A stretch of 38,346 nt of DNA from an uncultured Pseudanabaenaceae cyanobacterium (lineage in GTDB: Bacteria; Cyanobacteriota; Cyanobacteriia; PCC-9006; JAAUQQ01): assembly GCA_938002085.1 (NCBI GenBank), contig CALLAT010000087.1, positions 1-38,346 of the forward strand. The letters are read 5' to 3'. Below the pieces are notes generated by a model. That model ran no database searches. It was not told the origin of the DNA and saw nothing but the letters and a program-made list of their open reading frames with translations. How positions within the stretch are numbered: position 1 is the stretch's first letter; each line of letters starts with the position of its first letter. The translations under genes and the position numbers were made by a program. Shown here piece by piece: positions 18,638-27,977 of the stretch.

Positions 18638-21600
18638 TCAAGCTGCGCTGGGGCAATGGGGAACTGAGCCCACCTTTGGGCGCGTTTGGGCAACGAGCTG
18701 AACTTGACCATTGGAGAGTTGTTCTAAGCCCTGTGCCTCGACCCAAGGTGGGGAGGATGGGGGCTGCTGGGAAATGGACTTGGCAGGAGCAGGCGCTTGA
18801 GCTGCTTCAGCAACTATTCGCTGATCTTGCCACAGCGCGATGCCAGAGATCGTCTGGGAAGCACTCTGGGGCAATCCGCCCCGTCCCGAAATTAGGAATT
18901 GCTCATCATCACTGTTTTGGCAGCTTGCGATCAGCTCATTTTGGGTCGTCGCGCTCACGGTTTCGATGGGTAACCGCCCCACTGTGGGATCGATTCCTTG
19001 TAGTTGCAACTCTACAACTCCATCAAAGGCGGTTCCTTGGGCAGAAGAAGCGGTGATGTCGCTAGCGGAGGTTCTCTGGGGACGCACTTCTGTTCCCAGA
19101 ATAAAGTCTGCTTGGATTTTGACGGAGCCCCCAAAGGCGGTTTCGCTATTGGCGGTGATGTCGCTGTTGTTTAAGGCGAGGAGGTAAGGACTGGCGATCG
19201 CAATGTTTCCACCCGATGCATCACCAATGGCGTTGGTTGAGATGCTGCTGCCGTTGTCTAGCAGGGCTTGCTCGCTGGCTGTAATGACGATGTTGCCTTG
19301 GCCGCCATTGCGGCTTTGGGCTAACAGGCTGCTGTTTTCTAGGGCAACGGTTTGAGTCTGGATTTGTAAGTTGCCCGCATTGCCCATTCCCAAGGAACTG
19401 ACATTGATTTGGGCATTGTTGCTAAGCCTGAGTTGGGGCGTTTGGAGATCGACGGTTCCACCATTCCCCAAGGATGATTCTGAGGTGTTGGCATAGAGGC
19501 CAGTACTAGTGCCTCCGCCGAGGACGAGGTATTCATTTTTGATGAATTGGCCTTGGAACAGAGAGGCGACGGACTCTGTTTCTGTCAGATCGACAGATTC
19601 TGTGGCCGAGATTTTTAAGTTGCCAGCATCACCTGGGCCAAAACTACTAGTGAAAATTTGAGCACCATTCTCGACTCGTAGGCGATCGGTCTCAATCACA
19701 ATGTCTCCGCCATGGCCATCGCCGAGGGTGCGAGAGGTGAGGCCAGAGCCTTCTTCAAAAATGACTTCGGGGGCCGTGATGCGAATCTCTCCGCCTTGGC
19801 CAATGGCATTGCTTTCCACGCTGCTGGCAGCAAAAGAGGGCAGATTATCGGCGCGGGCGGTGCGAAAGCGAATGCTGTCCCTGGCTTCGATGGTGAGGTT
19901 GCCAGCATTACCAGCGGCGGTGGTGCTGGTGGCGATGTAGTTGCCATCTTGAACGAGGAGTGAGCCGGTGCGAATGGTGAGGTCGCCGCCGTCACCCACG
20001 CCATACCTATCGACGGACGTGGTGATGTAGGTTTCGAGGAAGTCGTTGTCTTCTGGGTGACGGTCGTTTCCGGTCAGCTCAATTTTCTCCTCGATCTCCA
20101 GGTTGAGTTTGCCACTGGCGCCGATTCCCCTGGCAAAGGAGGCCAGGAGGGAGCCGTTGCGCATATATAGATTTTGGGCACGGATGGAGATATCGCCACC
20201 GTCGCCATGGCCGCCTGGATTGTCGAAGCTGCCACCGTGACTGCCACCGGCGATCGCCGTTTGACTCAAGGATTCGGCATAGTCGGGCGTTGGAACGTTA
20301 CGTATACCGTCTAGCAACACATCCCCGCTCGCTTGAATATCAATGGCTCCCCCCCGCCCCTCGCCCAGGGTGCTACCGGCAATAAAGCTGCCGTTGTAGA
20401 GGGAGAGATCTCCTGTCTTGATTTGGAGGCCCCCCGCATCGCCGATGCCGTCAGGGAGGACGCCGCTAATGATATGGCTGACGGTGCTATTGCTCTGCTG
20501 TTGATCCAGGGTGATTCCGTTGGCCACTTGGAAGTCGAGGCCGCCGGAGTCACCGCTGCCTTGGACGCTGCTGCTGATCAGGCTACCGTTGCTAATGGCG
20601 ATGTCTTGGGCTTCGATGCGGAGACTGCCGCTTTGGCCGACTGAATCGGGGAAGACATCGCTGAGGATTTGGCTGCCGTCGATATTTACGGAGCCCTGGG
20701 CGAAGAGTTCCACATCGCCCGCTTGCTGATCGGGTTGCCCTTGGGAGAAAAGTGCGAGGACGCCGCCGAGGATTTTGCTATCGGTGACGGTGATGTTGCC
20801 TCCCTTGAGGGCGATGCTGCCACCGGGCGTTGCCGGGACTGCAATTTGAGCGTCCTGGCTGAGGGTGATGTCTCCTAGGCGAAGGCTGTCAGGAACTTGG
20901 GTTTGCAACGGATGGATGGATTGACTACTGCCTGCTTCAACCAGCGGCAGCGTTCCTGCTTCGGCCAAGCTGACTAGCTCCAGGTGTCCGCCCAAGCTGC
21001 TCATGGCTCCGCCGGGGAGGTCGATGGTTCCCCCAGCGAGGATGAGGCTATTGTGGGGACTGACATTGAGGCCGATGGTTTGGCCGAAGAATTCCAGCTG
21101 GGATTGCTGGCTAATGGGAGCCGGGGTGGCTCGGGTAAATTCTAGGGCGCTGGGCTGAATGGTGAGGAGGGAGCTGCCCTGGCTGTGGAGGCTATCGTCG
21201 CGGGTGCCGCTGGCGCTGAAGATGCTGCCATCGGCAAATTGCACGCCATCGGCAGTTGTGCCTACAAATGAGCCGCCGATGTTGAGGATGGCATTGGGAC
21301 CAAAGAGAATGCCGTTGGGGTTGAGGAAGTAGAGGCTGGTGCGGGATGGGGTGCGGAGGAGGCCATCTATTTCTGAGACTGTGGTGCCAGTGACGCGGCT
21401 GAAGATGGTCTCGATCGCAGCACCGCTTTGAAAGACTGCTACTCCCCCAGAAGGAATGGAGAAATCACTAAAACTGTGAAATAGATTCTCGCCCAGGGCG
21501 GTGCCGCCACGGATCGTAAATTGGCCGGGAGAGCTGGAGGTGACGTGGGTTTGAAGGCTTCCATCTGGCGTGACTTGGGCCTGGGCAATGCCGATGGAGA

Positions 21601-21703
21601 ACGAGGGGGCGATCGCCGCCTCAACCCAGGTAATGGCAGCAGCGATGGCGAGCCCGCGACCGAGCCAGCTCAGGCCTATCTCCTTCTGTCGATGCACGTC
21701 CAC
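18638..21703 (-). CDS. filamentous haemagglutinin-type exoprotein (two-partner secretion)
   Basis: About 1020 residues. A long hydrophobic leader (GRGLAIAAAITWVEAAIAP) precedes a haemagglutination-activity (TPS) domain with LFHSFSDFSIPSGG, FLNPNGILFGPNA and IGGSFVGTTADGV. A long beta-helix region of glycine-rich GNGG..ISI and G.GG.I.I.A repeats follows. The C-terminal part has the GRGGLPQSASQ motif common in cyanobacterial members. It should be exported by Sec and by an outer-membrane TpsB porin, which is not in the window. The frame stays open to a TTG at 21769, but that start lies inside a 17-bp inverted repeat. GTG 21703, right after the repeat and preceded by GGGGAAAGGG, is more likely. 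The exact start remains uncertain. Confidence 0.88.
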   Translation of the reverse strand: MDVHRQKEIGLSWLGRGLAIAAAITWVEAAIAPSFSIGIAQAQVTPDGSLQTHVTSSSPGQFTIRGGTALGENLFHSFSDFSIPSGGVAVFQSGAAIETIFSRVTGTTVSEIDGLLRTPSRTSLYFLNPNGILFGPNAILNIGGSFVGTTADGVQFADGSIFSASGTRDDSLHSQGSSLLTIQPSALEFTRATPAPISQQSQLEFFGQTIGLNVSPHNSLILAGGTIDLPGGAMSSLGGHLELVSLAEAGTLPLVEAGSSQSIHPLQTQVPDSLRLGDITLSQDAQIAVPATPGGSIALKGGNITVTDSKILGGVLALFSQGQPDQQAGDVELFAQGSVNIDGSQILSDVFPDSVGQSGSLRIEAQDIAISNGSLISSSVQGSGDSGGLDFQVANGITLDQQQSNSTVSHIISGVLPDGIGDAGGLQIKTGDLSLYNGSFIAGSTLGEGRGGAIDIQASGDVLLDGIRNVPTPDYAESLSQTAIAGGSHGGSFDNPGGHGDGGDISIRAQNLYMRNGSLLASFARGIGASGKLNLEIEEKIELTGNDRHPEDNDFLETYITTSVDRYGVGDGGDLTIRTGSLLVQDGNYIATSTTAAGNAGNLTIEARDSIRFRTARADNLPSFAASSVESNAIGQGGEIRITAPEVIFEEGSGLTSRTLGDGHGGDIVIETDRLRVENGAQIFTSSFGPGDAGNLKISATESVDLTETESVASLFQGQFIKNEYLVLGGGTSTGLYANTSESSLGNGGTVDLQTPQLRLSNNAQINVSSLGMGNAGNLQIQTQTVALENSSLLAQSRNGGQGNIVITASEQALLDNGSSISTNAIGDASGGNIAIASPYLLALNNSDITANSETAFGGSVKIQADFILGTEVRPQRTSASDITASSAQGTAFDGVVELQLQGIDPTVGRLPIETVSATTQNELIASCQNSDDEQFLISGRGGLPQSASQTISGIALWQDQRIVAEAAQAPAPAKSISQQPPSSPPWVEAQGLEQLSNGQVQLVAQTRPKVGSVPHCPSAA

Positions 21704-21704
21704 A

Positions 21705-21770
21705 GTTGCCCTTTCCCCTAGTGCTTTTACAGAGTGACTCTGCTCAGCATTCCCTAGGGGAAAGGGCAAC
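21705..21770 (-). promoter_or_regulatory. 17-bp perfect inverted repeat at the exoprotein start
   Basis: GTTGCCCTTTCCCCTAG (21705-21721) and CTAGGGGAAAGGGCAAC (21754-21770) are perfectly complementary across a 32-bp loop. The loop contains a smaller dyad, CAGAGT-G-ACTCTG (21730-21742). Read on the minus strand, the second arm contains GGGGAAAGGG just upstream of GTG 21703, so a folded RNA could hide the ribosome-binding site. A protein operator is the alternative. Confidence 0.6.
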
Positions 21771-21868
21771 CTGTTCAGTGGATTTTCGACGGATGGCGGA
21801 TATCTTTGTTGGAATTGCAGGTTCGTGTTGACCCACAGGTGGGTTGGGGGATAAGGGGAATGGCTTGT

Positions 21869-23929
21869 TTACAGCGCGACCTTGCGACTGGCGACCTGGA
21901 CTCCGTCACTAAATCCAGCCAGCATGAGGACGGTTTGCCCCTCGGTGAGAGGTAGCTCAAAAGTCTGGCAGCCCTCTGCCACGTCATGGCTCTCCACAGG
22001 TCGTCCATCCAGATAAATATCTAAACGGCTGATGCCCTGGGTTTGAGTCTCAATGGTCAGGTTTGAGCCCGAGCGATTGAGCGTCACGCTCAACTGTCGT
22101 AGGGGGAGGGCTGCGAGTAGTTCTGCCGCTCGGTCGATTAAGTCTGCATTGCCGTGGAGTAAGTCATTGCGCGTCATAAAGTGGCACTGATCGGGCTGGA
22201 CGCCGAGATCTTCCACGGGGGTGCCAGCGCGATCGCCCACGCGCAAAGTCCGCCGGATGGAAACTCGCATATCGGCCCCCTGGGGCAAGGTGGCATAGGG
22301 CGACTCGGCATCGGCGGGCTCGGGGAAGCGGAGCAGGGCATCGAGTAGCTGGTGGGTCCACACATTGGCACCGCCCGCGCCAGTATTGTCATCCACGCCA
22401 AGGATGGGGCCGATGTTGTGGTCCTGGAATCCCGCCGCAAAAATATCTGTGGCGCTGTAGCAGCGGGCATCGGTGATTAGCACGACAGGGCCGTGGTAAT
22501 GCTGCCCCCTGGCATTGGCAAATTCACTGGGGGTAATGGGGGCGGCCTGGGAGTAAACCGCGCCGGTTTCCACGGCATCGCGCATGGATTCCACCCAGGG
22601 GCCGAGGTCGATGCCGACGGGATTAGTGGCATGGCGATCGCAAATCCGCAGGTTCAGCGGCGTATTAATAAACTGCACTGGCTCCGGCTCAATCTCGACC
22701 GGCGTGAGCAGTTGCAGCAGCCCTTCGCTGGCCCAAATATGACCGCCGCCATTGCCCCGCACATCAATGATTAGGCCTGCTTGGGGCAGCAACGCAACCA
22801 AGCGAATAAACTCCTCAATAAAGCCCTGGGGGTCATCCACGGCGAAGGTGAAAATGCGAATGTAGGCCAAGACGCCTTGGGCCGTTTCCACGCTGCTGGC
22901 TCTAAACACGCCGGGCATGGCGCTTGCGAGGGAGTCTCCGGCTGCGGCAGGCGTTTTGGAGACCTTGGGCTTTTTGTTCTTCTGTTTGCGCTTCTTTTGC
23001 TTCTGCTCCTTGGCCACCACCTTGGGCGCAAACAGCAGCTTCTTCATACGGCTGATGATATCGGCTTCGAGGTCAATGCCTAGGCGGGTGGCGTTGAGGT
23101 CAATGCCTTCACTCGCCTTTGCTTCGCTGCCATCTTCGGGACCGCCAGTGACCAGCCATTCCTGGCGCATTTCACGGCTTTTGCCATCGCGGTCGATGTA
23201 GCCGATGACAACCCACAGCTCATCCGGGGGTAGGGAAGCTTGGAGGGGACGAATGGTGAGGCCATCAATGCCGCGCACATGGCGGGCGGCTTCGTTGCTG
23301 CCCGCATGGCGATCGCCAATAACCTCCACGGCCCGTTGTATGGGCACCCCATTCCAATGGGTCACTTCCACACCGGATTTGAAATGGCGGTGGGAAAAGC
23401 CCTGCACGAGGTGGGTGGCGATGTAATGAGGCTTGTTTCCTTCGGAACCATCTTCGAAATATTCCTCAATGTCGAAGGGGAGGAAAGCGACGGTGTTGTT
23501 GAAGGGAGCGGGCAGGAGGTAGTTGGTATGGAGGTCGCGCAGGGAATTGAACACCTCCAGCATGTCCTGGTGGAAGCTGAATTCTGAGCTGAGGTTAGAT
23601 TCGTTCGATTGCTCTAGGCGATGCTGGATCAGCTTGAGCCGTTGCACGGGGTCGATGCCATGCATGGCGGCTTTGAGCGGGAGATGGACGTAGTTTTCTT
23701 CGATGAGGATAAGGGCTTGGGCGACGAGCTGGAGGCGATCGCTTTTGCTCAGTTCTCCAGCGGATTCGAGAAATTCCGGCAGCTCAGTTGTGCCCGCAAG
23801 ATGCTTCTGGACAGTGGCGTGGGCCTGGTTCAAAAACTTGAGGCTGGGTTGGGTGAATTCTACTGGGACTGTTTTGCTCTTGGAGGTTTTTGCTTTGGCT
23901 TTAGAGGCCTTTTTCTTAGAACCAGTCAT
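21869..23929 (-). CDS. S41 family peptidase
   Basis: 686 residues. A lysine-rich N-terminus (GSKKKASKAKAKTSKSK) is followed by a helical domain, a PDZ-like region and a second very basic low-complexity stretch (KEQKQKKRKQKNKKPK). The S41 protease core then has IIDVRGNGGGHIWASEG and DARCYSATDIFAAGFQ with probable nucleophile S492. The Lys that pairs with Ser in Tsp/CtpA-type enzymes (FGKGT) is not seen; the matching stretch reads NTGAGGANVW. The enzyme therefore resembles tricorn-like S41 members or is atypical. No signal peptide is evident. ATG 23929 is chosen for its AGGAG four bases upstream; a TTG at 23965 is in frame. A DUF928 gene lies upstream. Confidence 0.85.
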   Translation of the reverse strand: MTGSKKKASKAKAKTSKSKTVPVEFTQPSLKFLNQAHATVQKHLAGTTELPEFLESAGELSKSDRLQLVAQALILIEENYVHLPLKAAMHGIDPVQRLKLIQHRLEQSNESNLSSEFSFHQDMLEVFNSLRDLHTNYLLPAPFNNTVAFLPFDIEEYFEDGSEGNKPHYIATHLVQGFSHRHFKSGVEVTHWNGVPIQRAVEVIGDRHAGSNEAARHVRGIDGLTIRPLQASLPPDELWVVIGYIDRDGKSREMRQEWLVTGGPEDGSEAKASEGIDLNATRLGIDLEADIISRMKKLLFAPKVVAKEQKQKKRKQKNKKPKVSKTPAAAGDSLASAMPGVFRASSVETAQGVLAYIRIFTFAVDDPQGFIEEFIRLVALLPQAGLIIDVRGNGGGHIWASEGLLQLLTPVEIEPEPVQFINTPLNLRICDRHATNPVGIDLGPWVESMRDAVETGAVYSQAAPITPSEFANARGQHYHGPVVLITDARCYSATDIFAAGFQDHNIGPILGVDDNTGAGGANVWTHQLLDALLRFPEPADAESPYATLPQGADMRVSIRRTLRVGDRAGTPVEDLGVQPDQCHFMTRNDLLHGNADLIDRAAELLAALPLRQLSVTLNRSGSNLTIETQTQGISRLDIYLDGRPVESHDVAEGCQTFELPLTEGQTVLMLAGFSDGVQVASRKVAL

Positions 23930-24046
23930 GCTGCTCCTGGGGAAAGGATTGGGGGATTTAGACAAGAAAGCAGATAGGCCGAGGGATTCTGACTCAGAAT
24001 TCCTTGGCTAGATCATAGGGCCGTTGAATGTACAGTCGGGCCGGGA

Positions 24047-24952
24047 TCAACGCACCGGGAATAGGCGGGAATGGGGCTTCGCGATAGTCGGTGAAACGGT
24101 CGGTGCCATGGCCTCGGAAGTCGTTGGATTGGCCTGGCTCTGTTGTAAAAGCAACTGAGTTGCGTCTGAAAGTGTTGCTGTGGTCAATTGCTCTAGGCCA
24201 ATGTCTTCGAGCATTGTGGTCCAGTCCGCAATGTGTTGTTCGTCGCTACGGTTTGCGCGATGGAGGTCTGCCACCGTGGACATCGCATCGGGCCAAAAGC
24301 CTCTCTCTGCTGCAATGATGGCGTAGTCCTCGGAGGTCGTAATCGTGTTTTCTGGGAACATCGCTCGATGTTCAATTTGCCCTGTTAAGGCGATGAACTT
24401 CGGTTGTTCACTCCCATCAGTTGAACAGAGTGCTTCAATCTCAATGGCCCAGTTGTAGCGTTGTCCTGCTTGGAGGTTGGGCTGGGATGGGCCGGGCTTG
24501 AAGGTGATAATGCCTGCTTGGTCGGGGGCAGCAATGGGGAGGTCGTAAACGGGATTCCCTGCGGTGTCTTCCACAAAGAGAGTCAGCTGTAGATCCGCAA
24601 TATCCTGTTGGCCGAGGGGAAGGTGCAAGCCAAAGGTAGGCTTGGGGTCGCTCGTTTGGGTGAGGACAAAGTATTTGGGGACGGAATTGCCGCTCTCACT
24701 GACGCTAACCTCACGGTATTGGGGGGTGATGGCGACGGGTTTCTCAGGGAGACCGCAGAAGTCGTTTCGGCTAGCGCCGTCGCCACGATTGCTGGGGGCA
24801 CCTCGGTCGTAGCTGAGGCGGGGCATGGTGAACTTAACCTTGGCTCGCCTTGTCCGAGACTGGGCCAAAGTGGGTTGAGCAATAGCAATGCCCATGCTAC
24901 CTAGGGCAAGACCTGTGGTGATAACGCGGAGAAGGCGTGAGGGAGAGGTCAT
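24047..24952 (-). CDS. DUF928 domain protein, secreted
   Basis: 301 residues from ATG 24952 (an in-frame TTG at 24997 has no support). It has a clear signal peptide: RLLRVITTGLALGSMGIAIA, cleaved near AQPTLAQ. The body matches the cyanobacterial DUF928 pattern, with FTMPRLSYDRGAPSNRGDGASR near the N-terminus, a central beta-sandwich-like part with FVEDTAGNPVYDLPIA, and YNWAIEIEALC. The C-terminal half is helical. The function of DUF928 is unknown. In my recollection these genes often sit near CHAT and CHASE2 proteins, as here. It is probably periplasmic. Confidence 0.85.
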   Translation of the reverse strand: MTSPSRLLRVITTGLALGSMGIAIAQPTLAQSRTRRAKVKFTMPRLSYDRGAPSNRGDGASRNDFCGLPEKPVAITPQYREVSVSESGNSVPKYFVLTQTSDPKPTFGLHLPLGQQDIADLQLTLFVEDTAGNPVYDLPIAAPDQAGIITFKPGPSQPNLQAGQRYNWAIEIEALCSTDGSEQPKFIALTGQIEHRAMFPENTITTSEDYAIIAAERGFWPDAMSTVADLHRANRSDEQHIADWTTMLEDIGLEQLTTATLSDATQLLLQQSQANPTTSEAMAPTVSPTIAKPHSRLFPVR

Positions 24953-25479
24953 GGCTGTAATATTCCGGTCTGTGAGCAGCGGATGCTTAACGATCAATAC
25001 GATGGATGGCGGTCTTTTATGCGGGGAATAGCGTCAGGCTGATGCGACCGATGGCGCTAATGATTCAAGGGTAAGGAAAGCTGATAGAGATGCTTCAAGC
25101 TAGCAGGGAAAGTTTACGCAAATATCCTGAGATTCGTTGCAAAGCGAGTCCAGGGTGACGGGCTATGGGAGGTCCCGAAATAAAACATCCCAACCTTATG
25201 TCTGATAGCGCTTGGAATACCTCCTCCGAAATGCCTGGGGATCAATCCCCAGGCTAAGAGCGCAAGCCCACTAAAGTGGGCTGAAGTCCAGCATCCTAGG
25301 GCTGTTTAGTCCGGGCTGTTTGATGGGTAAGGACGGACTTGAGCTTTGAGCTGTGAACTTTAGCTCACAGCAGCCAGACGAAGCCAAACTGGCAAGGGGG
25401 GAATGCAGCTCTGCTGGAACGGTTTGACTTCGGATGCCTTATTCCTTGGAAGTCCCTTACTGCTGGCGATGGCTTACTG
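24953..25479. other. intergenic region with palindromic repeat copy C
   Basis: No gene is supported. The only recognisable content is the composite repeat at 25233-25373. The region between 24953 and 25232 probably carries the promoter of the DUF928 gene, but no clear box was identified. Confidence 0.5.
25233..25373 (-). repeat. composite palindromic repeat, copy C
   Basis: In plus-strand order it shows a perfect 10-bp stem GCCTGGGGAT/ATCCCCAGGC (25233-25254) and an 8-bp stem AGCCCACT/AGTGGGCT (25265-25282). A tail follows whose reverse complement, CAGCTCAAAGCTCAAGTCCG, matches copy B at its AAGCTCAAGTCCG module. Module order is the mirror of copies A and B, so it is the same element inserted in the other orientation. 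Confidence 0.65.
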
Positions 25480-27849
25480 TCATTGCTTTTGCCCATAGAT
25501 CTGCACTGTTAAGGCACTGAGTCCTAGAGCCAGGAGGGCGGGCACAATCGTGAGCCAGAGGCTGGCTTGGGCCAAGAGTAGGAAGGCGAAGGCGATCGCG
25601 CCAACTCCCACAACAATCCCCGCCGCAATTAAGATTTTCTGATGCCTCATACCGAGGGCAAGCAAGCCCCCTATCCAGGCCAGGACAGTGATCCAAGCGA
25701 TTTCCAGCGGTAGCGGCACAGGGCGAATGGGCGATCGCCCATCTAGGGCCGCGCTAACGAGCTGGCTGGTCATTTGGGCCTGGAGCAGGACCCCGGCAAG
25801 GTCTTCGTCTCCCCTGCTGTAGGGACTCTTGGAATAGTCCTTGAAGCTTTCGGCGATGGTGCCAATCAGAACGATGCGATCTTGGACCTGCTCGGGTTGA
25901 AAATCCCCGTCAAACACCTGGGCTAGGGTTAGCGTCTCAGCGATGTTTTGGGGGGAGCCGGATTTACGGACAGATTCGCTGTCAGATTTCCGATAGTTGA
26001 GCAAGGCTTGATAGCCCCAAGTATCTGCTGTTTGATAGCCCCCGCTGGGCGTTGAGATCGGGGTGATGTGGCCTTGGCCCAGCTGCCAATTGCCATTTTT
26101 GTCCACTTCGAGAGCGATGCCATGGACCATGCCGAGATAGCGAATGGCCAGGGCGCTAGCCAAGGAAAACTGGGTGGCACAGCTGGAATCTGGGGCAGCG
26201 GTCATGGCGAAGAGCTGGCGACGCACGACTCCATCTTGATCGGCGATGAGGTCGCTAAAGCCCAGGCGGTCGGGGCTGACTTCTGGGGGAGGAGCGATGT
26301 CGGAGCGATCGCCATCACCCATGCGGCAAACGGAGACGAAGCCTGGGTCTTCAGCTAGCCAGTCGGCCAGGGCTGGCAGGCTGGCATTGACGGGGCGATC
26401 TCGATAAATATCTAAGCCAATGATGGCGGGCTCGTAGGGATCTAAGGTCTCCAGAATTTTCAAGAGGGAGCCGTCGGAAAGGGAGCCGCCGTCGCGATCG
26501 CTTTGAATCGCTAGGTCGTCTTCGGTGATGGTGATGACCAGGAGGCGATCGTCGGGGGGCTCGCTGGGGCGCAGGGTGAGGAGGCGACCGTAGGCTTTGA
26601 GTTCAAGGGGTTGGAGCAGGCCCGTGGTGCGGAGGCCGACGGTTGCGGCAGCGATCACGGTTCCAATGCCTAGGGCTGTTGCCACCGCACGTTTGCTCCA
26701 GCGTGGTTTGAGCGGAGCGGTCGGAGCGGGGGCCGAGTCCTGGCTCGGTAATGGGACCTGGCCTGCTAATTGAGACCAGGTGGGTGGTGTTTCGGCCAGG
26801 CTCTGAAAGACCACGGGCAACCAGCTGGCATTGGGAAATTCGGCTTCCAAGTCCTTAAGCTGGGAGCGAGCTTGTCGCACCGATAGATGTAAAGGCAACC
26901 CATTCGTGTAGGCCTTGAGGAAATGCTTGAGAAATTCCTGGGCGACCCGATCTGGTACGGGCTCACCCATGACAATTAGCTGAGGAATTTGCAGATCGGC
27001 GAGCTCCCGCGCTAACCCCAGTCCATCGCAGGAGTTGAAGATTGCCAGTTGAAGGCCCTGCTTCACTGCATTGCGCAGGGCATATTTCAACTCACTGATC
27101 GTCAGACTCTCTTGGGGGTTGATGCCCATGCGGCCAATGGCATTGGCCCCCAAACTGGCGCTATGCCCCGCGAAGAAGAGCACTTGCCAGGGCGCTTGCC
27201 ACAGTTGGTCGTTCAACTGGGTGCGATTGGGCTCGATTAGAAAGGTCGTGGTGGCATTGGGGAGGGATTCTAAGAGGGTGCGATCGCGTCTCACATCAAT
27301 GCCTTCGCTATCCCCCAGCAGGGCTAGCATCTTGACACCCTTGCCAACGACTCGTGCGGGCTGACGCTCATAGTTGGGCGTACTGAAGGTTACCGCTGCC
27401 TGGGGATTACGGTTGAGCAGGGTCCACTGGGGCCAAGGCAAGCGCTGCAATTCCAGAGACTGGGTTTGCACTACCAGTCGCAGATGCTCATTGGCATTGA
27501 CCTTGGCGAGCCAGGTTTCACGCAGAGGCAGAAACTCAGGACTGCACAGCCATTGATTGAGGCTTTGGGCTAATTGCTGAGCCGTTTCATCGCAGTCTGC
27601 CAGGCTAGAAAATCGATTGTCAGGCTGCTTCTTCAGCGCTAAGGGGCGTCCTGCGGCAGTCCCAGAAAAGTCGAAGCGGCGATAGGTCTGTTGCCAGTCT
27701 TCAAAGTTCAGCTTCAGCTCTCTGGCGGGAGGAAGTTCACCATTGATTTCGGTATGGGGCAATGCGCCTTCCGGGCCGATTTGCAGCGTCACGGGGAATC
27801 CCTGGGCCAGGCTGCCAGCGCCAAATTTTAGGATAAGCAGAGTGGACAT
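25480..27849 (-). CDS. CHAT-CHASE2 membrane protein
   Basis: 789 residues from ATG 27849, whose MSTLLILKFGAG start fits the family; the frame stays open to 27912. The N-terminal half is a CHAT domain, a caspase-fold protease, with the catalytic pair in FFAGHS (H229) and FNSCDG (C274). A membrane helix (about 388-410) leads into a CHASE2 extracytoplasmic sensor domain with LVITITEDDL and IIGLDIYRD. Three hydrophobic segments end the protein. The layout suggests an external signal controlling a cytoplasmic cysteine protease, with CHAT N-terminal and CHASE2 C-terminal. Substrate and ligand are unknown. The flanking DUF928, lipoprotein and calpain genes share its strand. Confidence 0.9.
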   Translation of the reverse strand: MSTLLILKFGAGSLAQGFPVTLQIGPEGALPHTEINGELPPARELKLNFEDWQQTYRRFDFSGTAAGRPLALKKQPDNRFSSLADCDETAQQLAQSLNQWLCSPEFLPLRETWLAKVNANEHLRLVVQTQSLELQRLPWPQWTLLNRNPQAAVTFSTPNYERQPARVVGKGVKMLALLGDSEGIDVRRDRTLLESLPNATTTFLIEPNRTQLNDQLWQAPWQVLFFAGHSASLGANAIGRMGINPQESLTISELKYALRNAVKQGLQLAIFNSCDGLGLARELADLQIPQLIVMGEPVPDRVAQEFLKHFLKAYTNGLPLHLSVRQARSQLKDLEAEFPNASWLPVVFQSLAETPPTWSQLAGQVPLPSQDSAPAPTAPLKPRWSKRAVATALGIGTVIAAATVGLRTTGLLQPLELKAYGRLLTLRPSEPPDDRLLVITITEDDLAIQSDRDGGSLSDGSLLKILETLDPYEPAIIGLDIYRDRPVNASLPALADWLAEDPGFVSVCRMGDGDRSDIAPPPEVSPDRLGFSDLIADQDGVVRRQLFAMTAAPDSSCATQFSLASALAIRYLGMVHGIALEVDKNGNWQLGQGHITPISTPSGGYQTADTWGYQALLNYRKSDSESVRKSGSPQNIAETLTLAQVFDGDFQPEQVQDRIVLIGTIAESFKDYSKSPYSRGDEDLAGVLLQAQMTSQLVSAALDGRSPIRPVPLPLEIAWITVLAWIGGLLALGMRHQKILIAAGIVVGVGAIAFAFLLLAQASLWLTIVPALLALGLSALTVQIYGQKQ

Positions 27850-27977
27850 GGAATGGTGCGCTGAGCCTGTAAGGGAGAGATAGAATTTATTGCCGCTATA
27901 GGGACATGGCACGCCATGTCTGTAGTCGGATTTGATGCCTAACTCTTGAATTTAATCTTCGTGACTGAGTCGTGCTT

